23,451 nt of DNA. Origin: Sphingomonadales bacterium UBA6157 (GTDB lineage Bacteria > Pseudomonadota > Alphaproteobacteria > Sphingomonadales > Sphingomonadaceae). Numbering within the stretch: position 1 is the stretch's first letter; the number at the start of each line of letters is the position of its first letter. The position numbers and the translations under genes were made by a program. A model generated the notes under the pieces. It was not told the origin of the DNA. It saw only the letters and a list, made by a program, of their open reading frames with translations, and made no database searches. The DNA lies in NCBI GenBank assembly GCA_002423025.1, contig DIUN01000024.1, positions 1 through 23,451 of the forward strand, read 5' to 3'. This document shows positions 7,946 to 15,159 of this stretch, in pieces.

Positions 7946-8875
7946 CTAGCGCCGCAACCCTGCCGCCCGCGCATTCAGCCCTGCTACTGCCGCATCGAAT
8001 TCGCGTTCCAGCGTCGCCGCAATCGCTGCCATCGGCTCCACGCCCGTCACCGCGTGCAGGCCTTGCCCGGCTGACCACACATCCTTCCAGCGCTTTTGCA
8101 CGTCGCCGCCATAGTCCCGCGCCACCGGGCCGCCGGCAAGGTCATAGCCCGCCGCTGCCAGCGAGGGCTTGAGCCACGAGGCGGCAGTGCCGGTCACGGC
8201 GTTGCTGACCACCAGGTCCTCGATGCTGCACGCGGCCAGCATCGCCTTGTAGGCCGGGCTGGCGAGGCTCTCCTCGGCGGCGATGAAGCGCGTGCCCATA
8301 TACACAAGGTCCGCACCCGCCGTGACAGCGCCGGCCACGCCCGCGCCATCGGCAATGCCGCCGCCCACGCACACCAGGCCGGGAAAGAACTGCCGAAGCG
8401 CCGCAATGAAGGCGAAGGGGGAGAGCTGGCCGGTATGCCCGCCGGCGCCGGCCGAGACGCACACCAGCCCGTCTGCCCCCGCCGCCGCTGCCTTGCGGCC
8501 CAGCGCCACGGTCGTCACATCCGCCATCACCAGCCCGCCATAGCTGTGCACCAGTTCGATCGCCGGCTTGGGGCTGCCGAGCGCGGTGATGACCAGCGGC
8601 GGCTTGTGTTTGGCGACGAGCGCCAGATCCTCGGCAAGCCGCGGGTTGCTGGAGTGCGTCACGAGGTTTGCCGCCCAAGGAGCATCCTCAGGGCCGACCG
8701 ACGCGGAGATCTGCGTCATCCACGCATCCAGCTCCTCGGCGGTGCGGCAGTTGGGCGCCGGGAAGGAGCCGACCAGCCCCGCCTTGCACGCCGCAATCAC
8801 CATCTCCGGCCCCGAGACGAGGAACATCGGCGCCGCCACCACCGGCAGCCGCAGCCGCGCCATGAAATCCCGCAT
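7946..8875 (-). CDS. nitronate monooxygenase-like FMN oxidoreductase
   Basis: 309 aa TIM-barrel flavoprotein of the 2-nitropropane dioxygenase/nitronate monooxygenase family. Signature blocks: PMFLVSGPEMVIAACKAGLVGSFPAPN near the N-terminus (~16-42), SAGAGGHTGQLSPF in the middle, and the FMN-phosphate segment GGGIADGAGVAGAV ... GADLVYMGTRF. Members in catabolic clusters of sphingomonads and actinobacteria are often annotated this way without nitronate being the true substrate; enoyl-reductase-like or oxidase roles are possible. The ATG overlaps the thiolase-like gene's stop by one base (TGATG). Third and last gene of the minus operon 11102-7946. Confidence 0.85.
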   Translation of the reverse strand: MRDFMARLRLPVVAAPMFLVSGPEMVIAACKAGLVGSFPAPNCRTAEELDAWMTQISASVGPEDAPWAANLVTHSSNPRLAEDLALVAKHKPPLVITALGSPKPAIELVHSYGGLVMADVTTVALGRKAAAAGADGLVCVSAGAGGHTGQLSPFAFIAALRQFFPGLVCVGGGIADGAGVAGAVTAGADLVYMGTRFIAAEESLASPAYKAMLAACSIEDLVVSNAVTGTAASWLKPSLAAAGYDLAGGPVARDYGGDVQKRWKDVWSAGQGLHAVTGVEPMAAIAATLEREFDAAVAGLNARAAGLRR

Positions 8876-10026
8876 CAGAGCCTCTCCACGATCATCGCGA
8901 CACCGACGCCCTGTGCGCCACTGGCCACCACCAGCCCGAGCCGGCCATCCGCTTCATCCAGCGCATCGAGCAGCGCCGAGGTGAGGATGGCGCCAGTCGC
9001 GCCCATCGGATGCCCCTTGGCGATATGCCCGCCGCCAACATTCACCCGCTCCGGATCAACATCATAATCACGCAGGAACCGCGCGATGGTGACGGCAAAA
9101 GCCTCCATGAACTCGACGCGGTCAATGTCCCGCAGCGTCAGCCCGGTGCGCGCCAGCACGGCCTCCATTGCCGCCGTGCCTGCCGTGAGTGAATCCCGTG
9201 CATCGCCACCGCGCTCGGCAAAGGCCAGGATCCGCGCCCGCGGCCGGCCAGCGCCCTGCTCCGGGCCGATCAGCGCCAGCGCCGCGCCATCGGCAAGCGG
9301 CGGCGCATGGGCAAGGGTGTGGCGATGCGAGAACGGCCCATCGCCCACAATAGCGCGATACTCCGCTGCCAGGCCTGGAAAGGCCGGGGGCAGGGTGGCC
9401 AGCGCCTCGGCCGTGGTGCCGCGCACCGCTTCATCATGGCCAAGCCCGGCCACCGTGAGGCGTGAGGCCTGCAGGCCAGGCCGCGCCTCCGCTGCCACGG
9501 CGCGGGTTTGCGAGGTGAGCGCCACGGCATCGAGCGCGGCGCGAGTGATGCCGAGCCTTTCGGCGAGCAGGTCCGCCGCCAGCGCCACCGGGATGTAGCG
9601 CAGCTCGGGCGGCATGTCGGTGGCGGTGTAGTAACTCGCCCGGTCCGCCATGAATGGCACGCGGGAGAGCATCTCCACGCCGCCGGCGAGAACAAAGTCG
9701 CTCTGGCCCGCCATCACGGCCGCGGCGGCATGACCGATGGCGGAGAGCCCGCCGGCGCAGAAATTGTTGAGGCTGTGTGCCGCTGCCTCCGGGCGCAGGC
9801 CGGCCTTGAGCTTGGCGACCATGCCGATATGCCCGCCCTGCGCATCGACCTGGCCAACGCAGCTGAGCAGCAGCATCTCGGCAAGCCGCCGCGGCTCACG
9901 CCCACGCGCTTCCAGCCCATCTACCAGCGCCGCCACCAGTTCCTCGGGCATCAGCCCGGTCAGCCCGCCGCCCTTGCGGGCCTTGCCGCGCGGCGTGCGC
10001 ACGGCATCGTGGATAAAGGCGCTCAT
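8875..10026 (-). CDS. thiolase-superfamily protein with altered second active site
   Basis: 383 aa, thiolase I/II-like. The nucleophilic Cys is present (C90 in NNFCAGG), as is the oxyanion-hole His (H339 in GHPMGATGA). Two other hallmarks are changed. The N/H-EAFA loop reads MEAFA (Met at ~307), and the C-terminal CxGGG loop reads SGAQG, placing Ser369 where the acid/base Cys normally sits. It also lacks the HDCF loop that compensates in SCP2-type thiolases. It may be a slow or altered thiolase, a hydrolase-like enzyme, or a partner subunit. Start at 10026 (ATGA overlap with the reductase stop). It overlaps both neighbours, so it is translationally coupled within the reductase-thiolase-flavoprotein operon. 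Confidence 0.85.
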   Translation of the reverse strand: MSAFIHDAVRTPRGKARKGGGLTGLMPEELVAALVDGLEARGREPRRLAEMLLLSCVGQVDAQGGHIGMVAKLKAGLRPEAAAHSLNNFCAGGLSAIGHAAAAVMAGQSDFVLAGGVEMLSRVPFMADRASYYTATDMPPELRYIPVALAADLLAERLGITRAALDAVALTSQTRAVAAEARPGLQASRLTVAGLGHDEAVRGTTAEALATLPPAFPGLAAEYRAIVGDGPFSHRHTLAHAPPLADGAALALIGPEQGAGRPRARILAFAERGGDARDSLTAGTAAMEAVLARTGLTLRDIDRVEFMEAFAVTIARFLRDYDVDPERVNVGGGHIAKGHPMGATGAILTSALLDALDEADGRLGLVVASGAQGVGVAMIVERL

Positions 10027-11102
10027 GCGATGCTCTCCCGCTGCACTTCCGCGCTGGTTCCAAACCGCGCCCGCCACGGCGATGCCGGCTGATAGGCAAA
10101 CAGCCCTGGCGGCGCGGCGATCACATCCGGAATCGCTGCCAGCGCCACTGCCACGGTGGCGTCGCTCAGCGCCCGGCTTGGCGGCGCGGCGGGGTCGCTC
10201 TCGCTGATGTCGAGTGTCATCGTCACATTCGGGCGGCCCTTGATGGCGATGGTCCAGTGGCCCGGCGCGGTGTCGCCATGCAGCGTGCGGTCCGCCGTCC
10301 ACAGGATCGACATGGTGAGCTCGGTGCCATTGGCCATGTGCGCCGTCCAGCGCCACTCGGTTGCGGCCACATGGCCCTTCGCGATCGGTCCGGCGGCGAT
10401 CACCATGTCTGCCGGGGCCAGCGTCAGGGCGTGCGCCGGCACAATCTCGCGCACCACCGTGCCCATGGCATGGGCGGAGAAGTGCAGCACCTCGCTGAAC
10501 AGCCGGGTGTAAAGCTCGGCCAGCGGGCCCTTGCGGATGTCGCTCACCGCCGGGTCGCTGCCCAGCCCCATCAGGTCGAACACAAAGGCCGGCTGCGCCA
10601 TGGCTGAGGCATCCACCGTCTCGCGCATGGTGATGCTCTCCAGCTCGGCGCACATCGCCGTGGCGCCCAGCGCCAGCCGCTCCACCACCATGCCGGGGGA
10701 TACGCCGAGCCCGGCCAGCGTAACGCCGCCCTTGCGGGCCGCCGCCTCCAGCCGTCCCGCATAGGCCAGACCCTGCGCTGCCGGCCAGTGGAAGCCGGCG
10801 GTGGAAATGACATTCTTGCCCGATTCGAGCAGCCGCACCACGTCATCGGCAAGCGCCTCATAGGGCAAGGTGATGCGCGGCGTGTGGATGACGATATCGG
10901 CCGGCGTCGCCAGGATCTCGGCGATGTCATTGGTGGCGCGCACGCCGGTTTCGGGGCGCCGGGCGATCGTGCCGGCATCCAGCCCGGCCTTGGCGGCGCC
11001 ATAGACGAACACCCCGGCCAGCGTGATGTCCGGTGCATCGATCAGCCGGCGCAGGCTGGTGCGCCCGAGCGCTCCGGTGGCCCATTGGATGGCGCGTATC
11101 AT
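10023..11102 (-). CDS. DapB-like NAD(P)-dependent reductase/dehydrogenase
   Basis: 359 aa. The N-terminal Rossmann domain starts IQWATGALGR (5-14), the dinucleotide-binding glycine loop seen in dihydrodipicolinate reductase-like and 2,4-diaminopentanoate dehydrogenase-like proteins. The C-terminal half is a mixed alpha/beta domain as in that family. In sphingomonads and actinobacteria such proteins often accompany CoA ligases and thiolases in catabolic clusters; their substrates are mostly undetermined, and there is no reason to assign lysine biosynthesis. ATG at 11102, first gene of the minus operon; its stop overlaps the thiolase-like start. The upstream region carries a motif shared with the SDR promoter at 16123 and an inverted TGTCTAG/CTAGACA pair. 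Confidence 0.8.
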   Translation of the reverse strand: MIRAIQWATGALGRTSLRRLIDAPDITLAGVFVYGAAKAGLDAGTIARRPETGVRATNDIAEILATPADIVIHTPRITLPYEALADDVVRLLESGKNVISTAGFHWPAAQGLAYAGRLEAAARKGGVTLAGLGVSPGMVVERLALGATAMCAELESITMRETVDASAMAQPAFVFDLMGLGSDPAVSDIRKGPLAELYTRLFSEVLHFSAHAMGTVVREIVPAHALTLAPADMVIAAGPIAKGHVAATEWRWTAHMANGTELTMSILWTADRTLHGDTAPGHWTIAIKGRPNVTMTLDISESDPAAPPSRALSDATVAVALAAIPDVIAAPPGLFAYQPASPWRARFGTSAEVQRESIA

Positions 11103-11137
11103 CTGGCTTTTGTCCCCAATTCGCCCGGCTCGCAGCT

Positions 11138-11177
11138 TGTCTAGCCGAGTGGGTCGCTTTATGAAAGTCACTAGACA
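11138..11177. promoter_or_regulatory. inverted repeat TGTCTAG / CTAGACA in divergent intergenic region
   Basis: TGTCTAG at 11138-11144 and CTAGACA at 11171-11177 are perfect 7-bp inverted copies, 33 bp centre to centre (about three helical turns). They flank the region between the divergent reductase operon and the acyl-CoA ligase. The left arm overlaps the bipartite motif above. This fits a dimeric regulator contacting one DNA face, but no protein is assigned. Confidence 0.4.
11139..11168 (-). promoter_or_regulatory. promoter/operator of the reductase operon (shared bipartite motif)
   Basis: On the minus strand, 11168-11141 reads ACTTTCATA, 9 variable bases, ACTCGGCTAG. The same pattern with identical spacing occurs at 16123-16150 before the first SDR. 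Read as a promoter, TTTCAT (-35-like), a 17-bp spacer and TAGACA (-10-like, 11144-11139) would start transcription near 11132, about 30 nt ahead of the ATG. A regulator-binding site is an equally good reading. Confidence 0.5.
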
Positions 11178-11234
11178 GATGCATTTCAGGCGGCGCGGCG
11201 CAAAGCCTGCAAAAAATGCGCGAGGGGAGAGACG

Positions 11235-12902
11235 ATGTTCCTGACCAGCCAGGCGCGGATTGCCGATCATGTCGCACGCGGCTGGTGGGACAACCGCAGC
11301 GTCGATGCGCTGTTCCAGCAGCAGGCGGCAGCGGGCGGCGAGGCGCTGGCGCTGGTCGATCCGCTCAATCGCGAAGTGCTGGATGGCCGCCCGCCCGAGC
11401 GGCTGAGCTGGGCCGGGCTGCGGGCCCGTGTCGAGTCCTGCGCTGCCGGGCTGCTGGCGGCGGGGCTGGCCAAGGATGATGTCATCGTCGTCCAGCTGCC
11501 CAACACGGTGGACGCCGTGATCGTGTTTCTCGCCGCGGCTCGCCTTGGCCTCATCATCAGCCCGGTGGTGATGCAATATCGCGGCCATGAGCTGGGTTAC
11601 ATTCTGGCGCAGACCGAGCCGCGCGCCTTCATCACCATCCCGCATTTTGCCGGGCATGATCACCTCGCCATGGCCGAGACGCTGGCCGCCGCCCAGCCGC
11701 GGATGCAGGTGTTGCCTGTGGCCAGCCTTGCCGGCGATCCGGCGACCGTTGCCCCCGCCATCGCCGCCGCGCCGACGCATGGCGGCGAGGTGCTGACCAT
11801 CTGCTGGACGTCGGGCACCGAGAGCCGGCCCAAGGGCGTGCCGCGCGACCATAACCACTGGCTGCTGAACGCGCAGGTGGTGGCGGAGGCCAGTGGCATG
11901 CTGGCAGGCGATGTGCTGCTGAATCCCTTCCCGCTGGTCAACATCGGCTCCATCGGCGGGCTGGTGCTGCCCTGGCTGCACCTGCGCGGCCGGCTTGTGC
12001 TGCACCATCCGTTCGATCTCGGGCTGTTCCTCCGCCAGATTGCCGCCGAGCGCGTCACCTACACCATCGCGCCGCCGGCCGTGCTCACCGCGCTGCTCCA
12101 GCAGCCGGCGCTGCTCGGCGAGACGGACCTTTCCAGCCTGCGCGCCATTGGCTCCGGCTCGGCGCCGCTCTCGCCGTTCCTCATCCGTGGCTGGCAGGAC
12201 AAGGGCATAGAGATCTGCAACATCTTCGGCTCCAACGAGGGCGCCTCGCTGTTCTCCAACGCCGCCGATGTGCCCGATCCGGAGGCCCGCGCCCGCTATT
12301 TCCCGCGCTATGGCGCCGCCGGGCTGCATTGGCCGGGCATCACCGGCAAGGTCGTGCAGTCCCGGTTGGTCGATCCGGAGACCGAGGCCGAGATCACCAC
12401 GCCCGGCCAGCCCGGCGAGCTGCGGCTGGCCGGTGGCAACATCTTCTCGGGCTATTGGCGTGATGCTGCGCTCAACGCCCGCGCCTTTGATTCCAGCGGC
12501 TACTTCCGTACCGGAGACCTGTTCGAGATTGCCGGGGAGGGGGATCTGGCGCGCTTCTACCGTTTCGTCGGCCGCTCCAAGGAGATCATCATGCGCGGCG
12601 GCGTCAACATCTCGCCGGCCGAGCTTGATGATCTCATCATCGGCCAGCCGTTGATCGCCGAGGCGGCAACCGTGGGCATCCCCGATGCCGTGCTCGGCGA
12701 GCGCATTGCCGTGGCCGTGGTGCCAAGGCCGGGCGCCACGCCGACCATCGCGGACATTGCCGCCTGGCTGGAAGCCAAGGGCACAGCCATCTTCAAGCGC
12801 CCCGAGCGCCTGGTGATCCTCGACAAGCTGCCGCGCAACGCCATGAACAAGGTGGTGCGGGCGGAGCTGCGCGAAATGGTGCTGGCCAGGCTGGCGGAGT
12901 GA
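11235..12902 (+). CDS. AMP-dependent acyl-CoA synthetase (class I adenylate-forming)
   Basis: 555 aa ANL-superfamily ligase, a normal length for medium-chain or cyclohexanecarboxylate-type CoA ligases. The ATP-binding loop is TSGTESRPKGV (from T192), A5 is NIFGSNEGAS, A7 is YFRTGDLFEI, the hinge region is GRSKEIIMRGGVNISPAEL and the C-terminal LPRNAMNKVVR carries the catalytic Lys. The substrate is not deducible. The ATG at 11235 has GGGGAGAG upstream. It stands alone on the plus strand, divergent from the reductase operon (132-bp gap with regulatory-looking repeats) and convergent with the dioxygenase gene (6 bp between stops). It differs clearly from the Fcs-like ligase at 5306, so the cluster activates at least two different acids or two stages of one pathway. 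Confidence 0.9.
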   Translation: MFLTSQARIADHVARGWWDNRSVDALFQQQAAAGGEALALVDPLNREVLDGRPPERLSWAGLRARVESCAAGLLAAGLAKDDVIVVQLPNTVDAVIVFLAAARLGLIISPVVMQYRGHELGYILAQTEPRAFITIPHFAGHDHLAMAETLAAAQPRMQVLPVASLAGDPATVAPAIAAAPTHGGEVLTICWTSGTESRPKGVPRDHNHWLLNAQVVAEASGMLAGDVLLNPFPLVNIGSIGGLVLPWLHLRGRLVLHHPFDLGLFLRQIAAERVTYTIAPPAVLTALLQQPALLGETDLSSLRAIGSGSAPLSPFLIRGWQDKGIEICNIFGSNEGASLFSNAADVPDPEARARYFPRYGAAGLHWPGITGKVVQSRLVDPETEAEITTPGQPGELRLAGGNIFSGYWRDAALNARAFDSSGYFRTGDLFEIAGEGDLARFYRFVGRSKEIIMRGGVNISPAELDDLIIGQPLIAEAATVGIPDAVLGERIAVAVVPRPGATPTIADIAAWLEAKGTAIFKRPERLVILDKLPRNAMNKVVRAELREMVLARLAE

Positions 12903-12908
12903 GCCGCC

Positions 12909-14411
12909 TCAGGCCGCCTGCAGGTCCTTGCGCTCGACAAAGTGTGAATGCGTGCCGCTCGAAATCTTGTGCGGCAGCGCGATCCGGCACACCGGGCCAT
13001 CCTCGAAGCGCTTGCAATCGATAAGGATGCACTCTGAGGTGCCGGCGTTCTCATCGATGATGAAGCTGACGAGATAGCCGTCATCCTCGTCCACGGCGTT
13101 GATGCGCGGTGCGAACGGAGCTTCGCTGGCATAGCGGCCTTCCGGCAGGGTGAGCGCCCAGCTTTCGCCGGTTTCGAGGTCATGCTTCACAAAGCCGTTG
13201 AACAGGAACCAGCCGGGCTTGGTGGTGGTGCTGTAGGCATAGCGATAGGGCTGGCCGGCGTAACGCTGGTTGAACATGCCGAACTCCAGCACCCGGTCAT
13301 CGAGCCGCTGCTCCACCGTCTCGCCGGTAGCGAGGTTGAAGCGCCAGCGGTGCAGCCTCGGCTGGAAGCTGTGCTCATCGACAAAGGCCATCAGATGCCC
13401 ATAGCCATCCTCGTTGGGTAGCGGCTTGGGGGTCGGGTTTTCCTGGAAATAGCCGTCCATGATCACTTCGTCGCCCTGCTCATAGGCGTTCAGGAAGTGC
13501 AGGATATAGGTGGGCTTGGCCTCGAACCAGCGCACCTCGGAGGTGTCGCCATGGCGCGGAATGAGCGCAAAGCGGCTCGGCAGGTCCTTGTGCAGCCGCA
13601 CCACATGCAGGTCCCGCTTCAGCAGTTCCTGGTCCCAGAACACCGGCAGATCGTTGAGAATCGACCAGTTTTCAGAAAAGCACATGTCATGCGGCAGGCG
13701 CGGCCCCGGCAGCGGCACCGGCACGTAATGCGCCAGCTTGCCGGCCGCATCGACAACGCCATAGTGCATGTAGGGGGCGTGGGTGGAATAGTTGAAGAAC
13801 AGCAGTTCGCCGGTCCGCGTGTCCACCTTGGCGTGGGCGGAAATGCCGTCCAGCGGCACCCAGCCGGCCAGGCCGGCTTGTTCCAGCGTCTCGGGATCGA
13901 GCACATAGCCCTCGCCGCACTGGTAGAAGGTGGAGATGGCCTTGCCGGCATGGACGATGATGTCGGTGGAGCTGGAATCCTTCAGCCGGCCATGCGCGCC
14001 GAAGCCGGGGCGGGTGGAGACGCCGGGGCCATCCATCAGCCCGCCCCATAGCGAGGCATTGGCCTCCTGCTCGGCCTCGAAGCAGCGGGCGCGCACGAAG
14101 CGGTTGCGGTAGTTGGCCTTGCCGTCCTTGAAGTCGATCTGGTGGATCATGCCGTCGCCATCGAAGGGATGGTAGCGGCCGAGCGGCTGGTGCACCTGGT
14201 TCTCGGTGTTGCGCAGGTAGATGCCGTCGATGTCTCCGGGGATCTGCCCCTCGATGACGCTGAGGCCGATGGCGGTCAGCTCCTCATGCTGCGGCGTCCA
14301 GGCACCGTTGAGATAGGGGTGGTTGCTCGGTTGCAGGCTGGAGCGGATGCGGGGCAGCCGCTCGATGGTCGGGCCGTCCGGGGTCTGCAGGGCGGTGGCG
14401 GGGGGCGTCAT
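12909..14411 (-). CDS. carotenoid cleavage oxygenase family protein (lignostilbene dioxygenase-like)
   Basis: 500 aa non-haem iron(II) dioxygenase of the RPE65/carotenoid oxygenase family; members cleave a C=C bond with O2 to give two carbonyls. Four His ligands are recognisable: H193 (ISAHAKVD), H241 (LPHDMCFSENW), H305 (ILHFLNAYE) and H488 (GTHSHF). Second-shell acids follow in FSENW and NAYEQGDE. The N-terminal NYRNRFV (Tyr101) block is typical of bacterial lignostilbene/stilbene-cleaving members, but apocarotenoid cleavage cannot be excluded. Start at 14411 because AAGGA lies 6 nt upstream; the ATG two codons earlier abuts that Shine-Dalgarno. No signal peptide, so presumably cytoplasmic. 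Divergent from the LEH-like gene. Confidence 0.88.
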   Translation of the reverse strand: MTPPATALQTPDGPTIERLPRIRSSLQPSNHPYLNGAWTPQHEELTAIGLSVIEGQIPGDIDGIYLRNTENQVHQPLGRYHPFDGDGMIHQIDFKDGKANYRNRFVRARCFEAEQEANASLWGGLMDGPGVSTRPGFGAHGRLKDSSSTDIIVHAGKAISTFYQCGEGYVLDPETLEQAGLAGWVPLDGISAHAKVDTRTGELLFFNYSTHAPYMHYGVVDAAGKLAHYVPVPLPGPRLPHDMCFSENWSILNDLPVFWDQELLKRDLHVVRLHKDLPSRFALIPRHGDTSEVRWFEAKPTYILHFLNAYEQGDEVIMDGYFQENPTPKPLPNEDGYGHLMAFVDEHSFQPRLHRWRFNLATGETVEQRLDDRVLEFGMFNQRYAGQPYRYAYSTTTKPGWFLFNGFVKHDLETGESWALTLPEGRYASEAPFAPRINAVDEDDGYLVSFIIDENAGTSECILIDCKRFEDGPVCRIALPHKISSGTHSHFVERKDLQAA

Positions 14412-14446
14412 GGGCATTCCTTGGTCGCAGCAGGCTTGTGATCGAA

Positions 14447-14475
14447 ACCCTATGCCCGTTGGTTCGATTGTGCAA
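14447..14475 (-). promoter_or_regulatory. possible promoter of the cleavage dioxygenase gene
   Basis: Minus-strand TTGCAC (14475-14470), a 17-bp spacer and TAGGGT (14452-14447) form a plausible -35/-10 pair about 29 nt from the expected start codon. The -10 is weak. The -35 lies inside one arm of an imperfect inverted pair, TTGTGCAAC (14468-14476) and GTTGCATAA (14535-14543), which may be an operator between the two divergent genes. Confidence 0.35.
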
Positions 14476-14571
14476 CTTTGATGAGGGTCCGTTTGATAGC
14501 GGATTGACGAAAACAAATTCGCCCGCAACAATCGGTTGCATAAATATACTCAAAATTCCGGGGAGAGCGCG

Positions 14572-15090
14572 ATGCAATGGGGAACTTCAGGCCGTCTCGC
14601 AGTGCTTGCCGTGCTGGCGCTGGCCGCTGCACCTTCTCTCGCCCAAAGCCCCACCGCCCCCGCAGCGCAGGAGAAAGCCGTGCAGAAAGACCCCAAGATC
14701 GCCGTTGTCGAGCAGATGATCGAGGCCTGGAACACCCGCAACTGGCCGCTGGTCGCCCAGCTTTTCGCCGAGGATGGCGTCCTGCACTCGATGATGATCG
14801 AGCCGGTGGTGGGCCGCGCCGCCATTGATGCGCGCATCTCCGCCATGGGCGCCGGCATCTCCGAGATCACGCTCAACATCCGCAACATCGGCCGCATCGG
14901 CACGGCGGTGTTCATAGAGCGCGTCGATAGCTTCACCTACAAGGGCCACAAGGGCGAGGTGCCGGTGGTCGGCGTGCTCGAAGTGGAGGATGGCAAGGTG
15001 AAGGAGTGGCGCGAATATTATGACCGCGCCGAGCTGGTGGCGGCGATGGGTCTCTCACAGGATTTCCACAAGCCGGCGGCGGCGGAATAG
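14572..15090 (+). CDS. exported limonene-1,2-epoxide hydrolase-like (SnoaL/LEH fold) protein
   Basis: 172 aa. Residues 1-24 form a Sec-type signal peptide with hydrophobic core and SLA-Q cleavage, so the protein is periplasmic. The mature domain is an NTF2/LEH-like cone. The LEH catalytic pattern is conserved: Arg117-x-Asp119 in ERVD and Asp151 in EWREYYD, spaced like the Arg-Asp-Asp triad of limonene epoxide hydrolase. Other fold members are lyases or have no activity, so the activity is predicted, not certain. ATG at 14572 with GGGGAG 6 nt upstream; an upstream in-frame ATG at 14536 lacks a site and would break the signal peptide. TATACT at 14545-14550 could be a -10 box but has no clear -35. 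Divergent from the dioxygenase and 69 nt before the regulator gene. Confidence 0.8.
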   Translation: MQWGTSGRLAVLAVLALAAAPSLAQSPTAPAAQEKAVQKDPKIAVVEQMIEAWNTRNWPLVAQLFAEDGVLHSMMIEPVVGRAAIDARISAMGAGISEITLNIRNIGRIGTAVFIERVDSFTYKGHKGEVPVVGVLEVEDGKVKEWREYYDRAELVAAMGLSQDFHKPAAAE

Positions 15091-15159
15091 CAGTTCGGCG
15101 CGCTGCGGCACCAGCGGACTCGACCCGCCCCCGCTCGCCGCGCTATGCGGAGGCGGAGA

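Noticed and set aside
7930..7960. Hairpin GCGGC-GGCTAGC-GCCGC between convergent genes as terminator
   Set aside because: Only a 5-bp stem, no U-run on either strand, and it overlaps the flavoprotein stop codon; too weak to call.
8096..9067. 323-codon plus-strand frame opposite the flavoprotein and thiolase-like genes
   Set aside because: Low-complexity His/Arg/Gly-rich translation, no family resemblance; both genes on the other strand are well supported.
10023..11102. Lysine-pathway dihydrodipicolinate reductase (dapB)
   Set aside because: The protein is ~90 residues longer than DapB and lies in a catabolic operon; only the N-terminal nucleotide-binding part is alike.
11103..12329. Long N-terminal extension of the DapB-like reductase frame, opposite the acyl-CoA ligase
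   Set aside because: The extension is antisense to a real gene and would cross the intergenic promoter region. The ATG at 11102 gives the expected Rossmann start.
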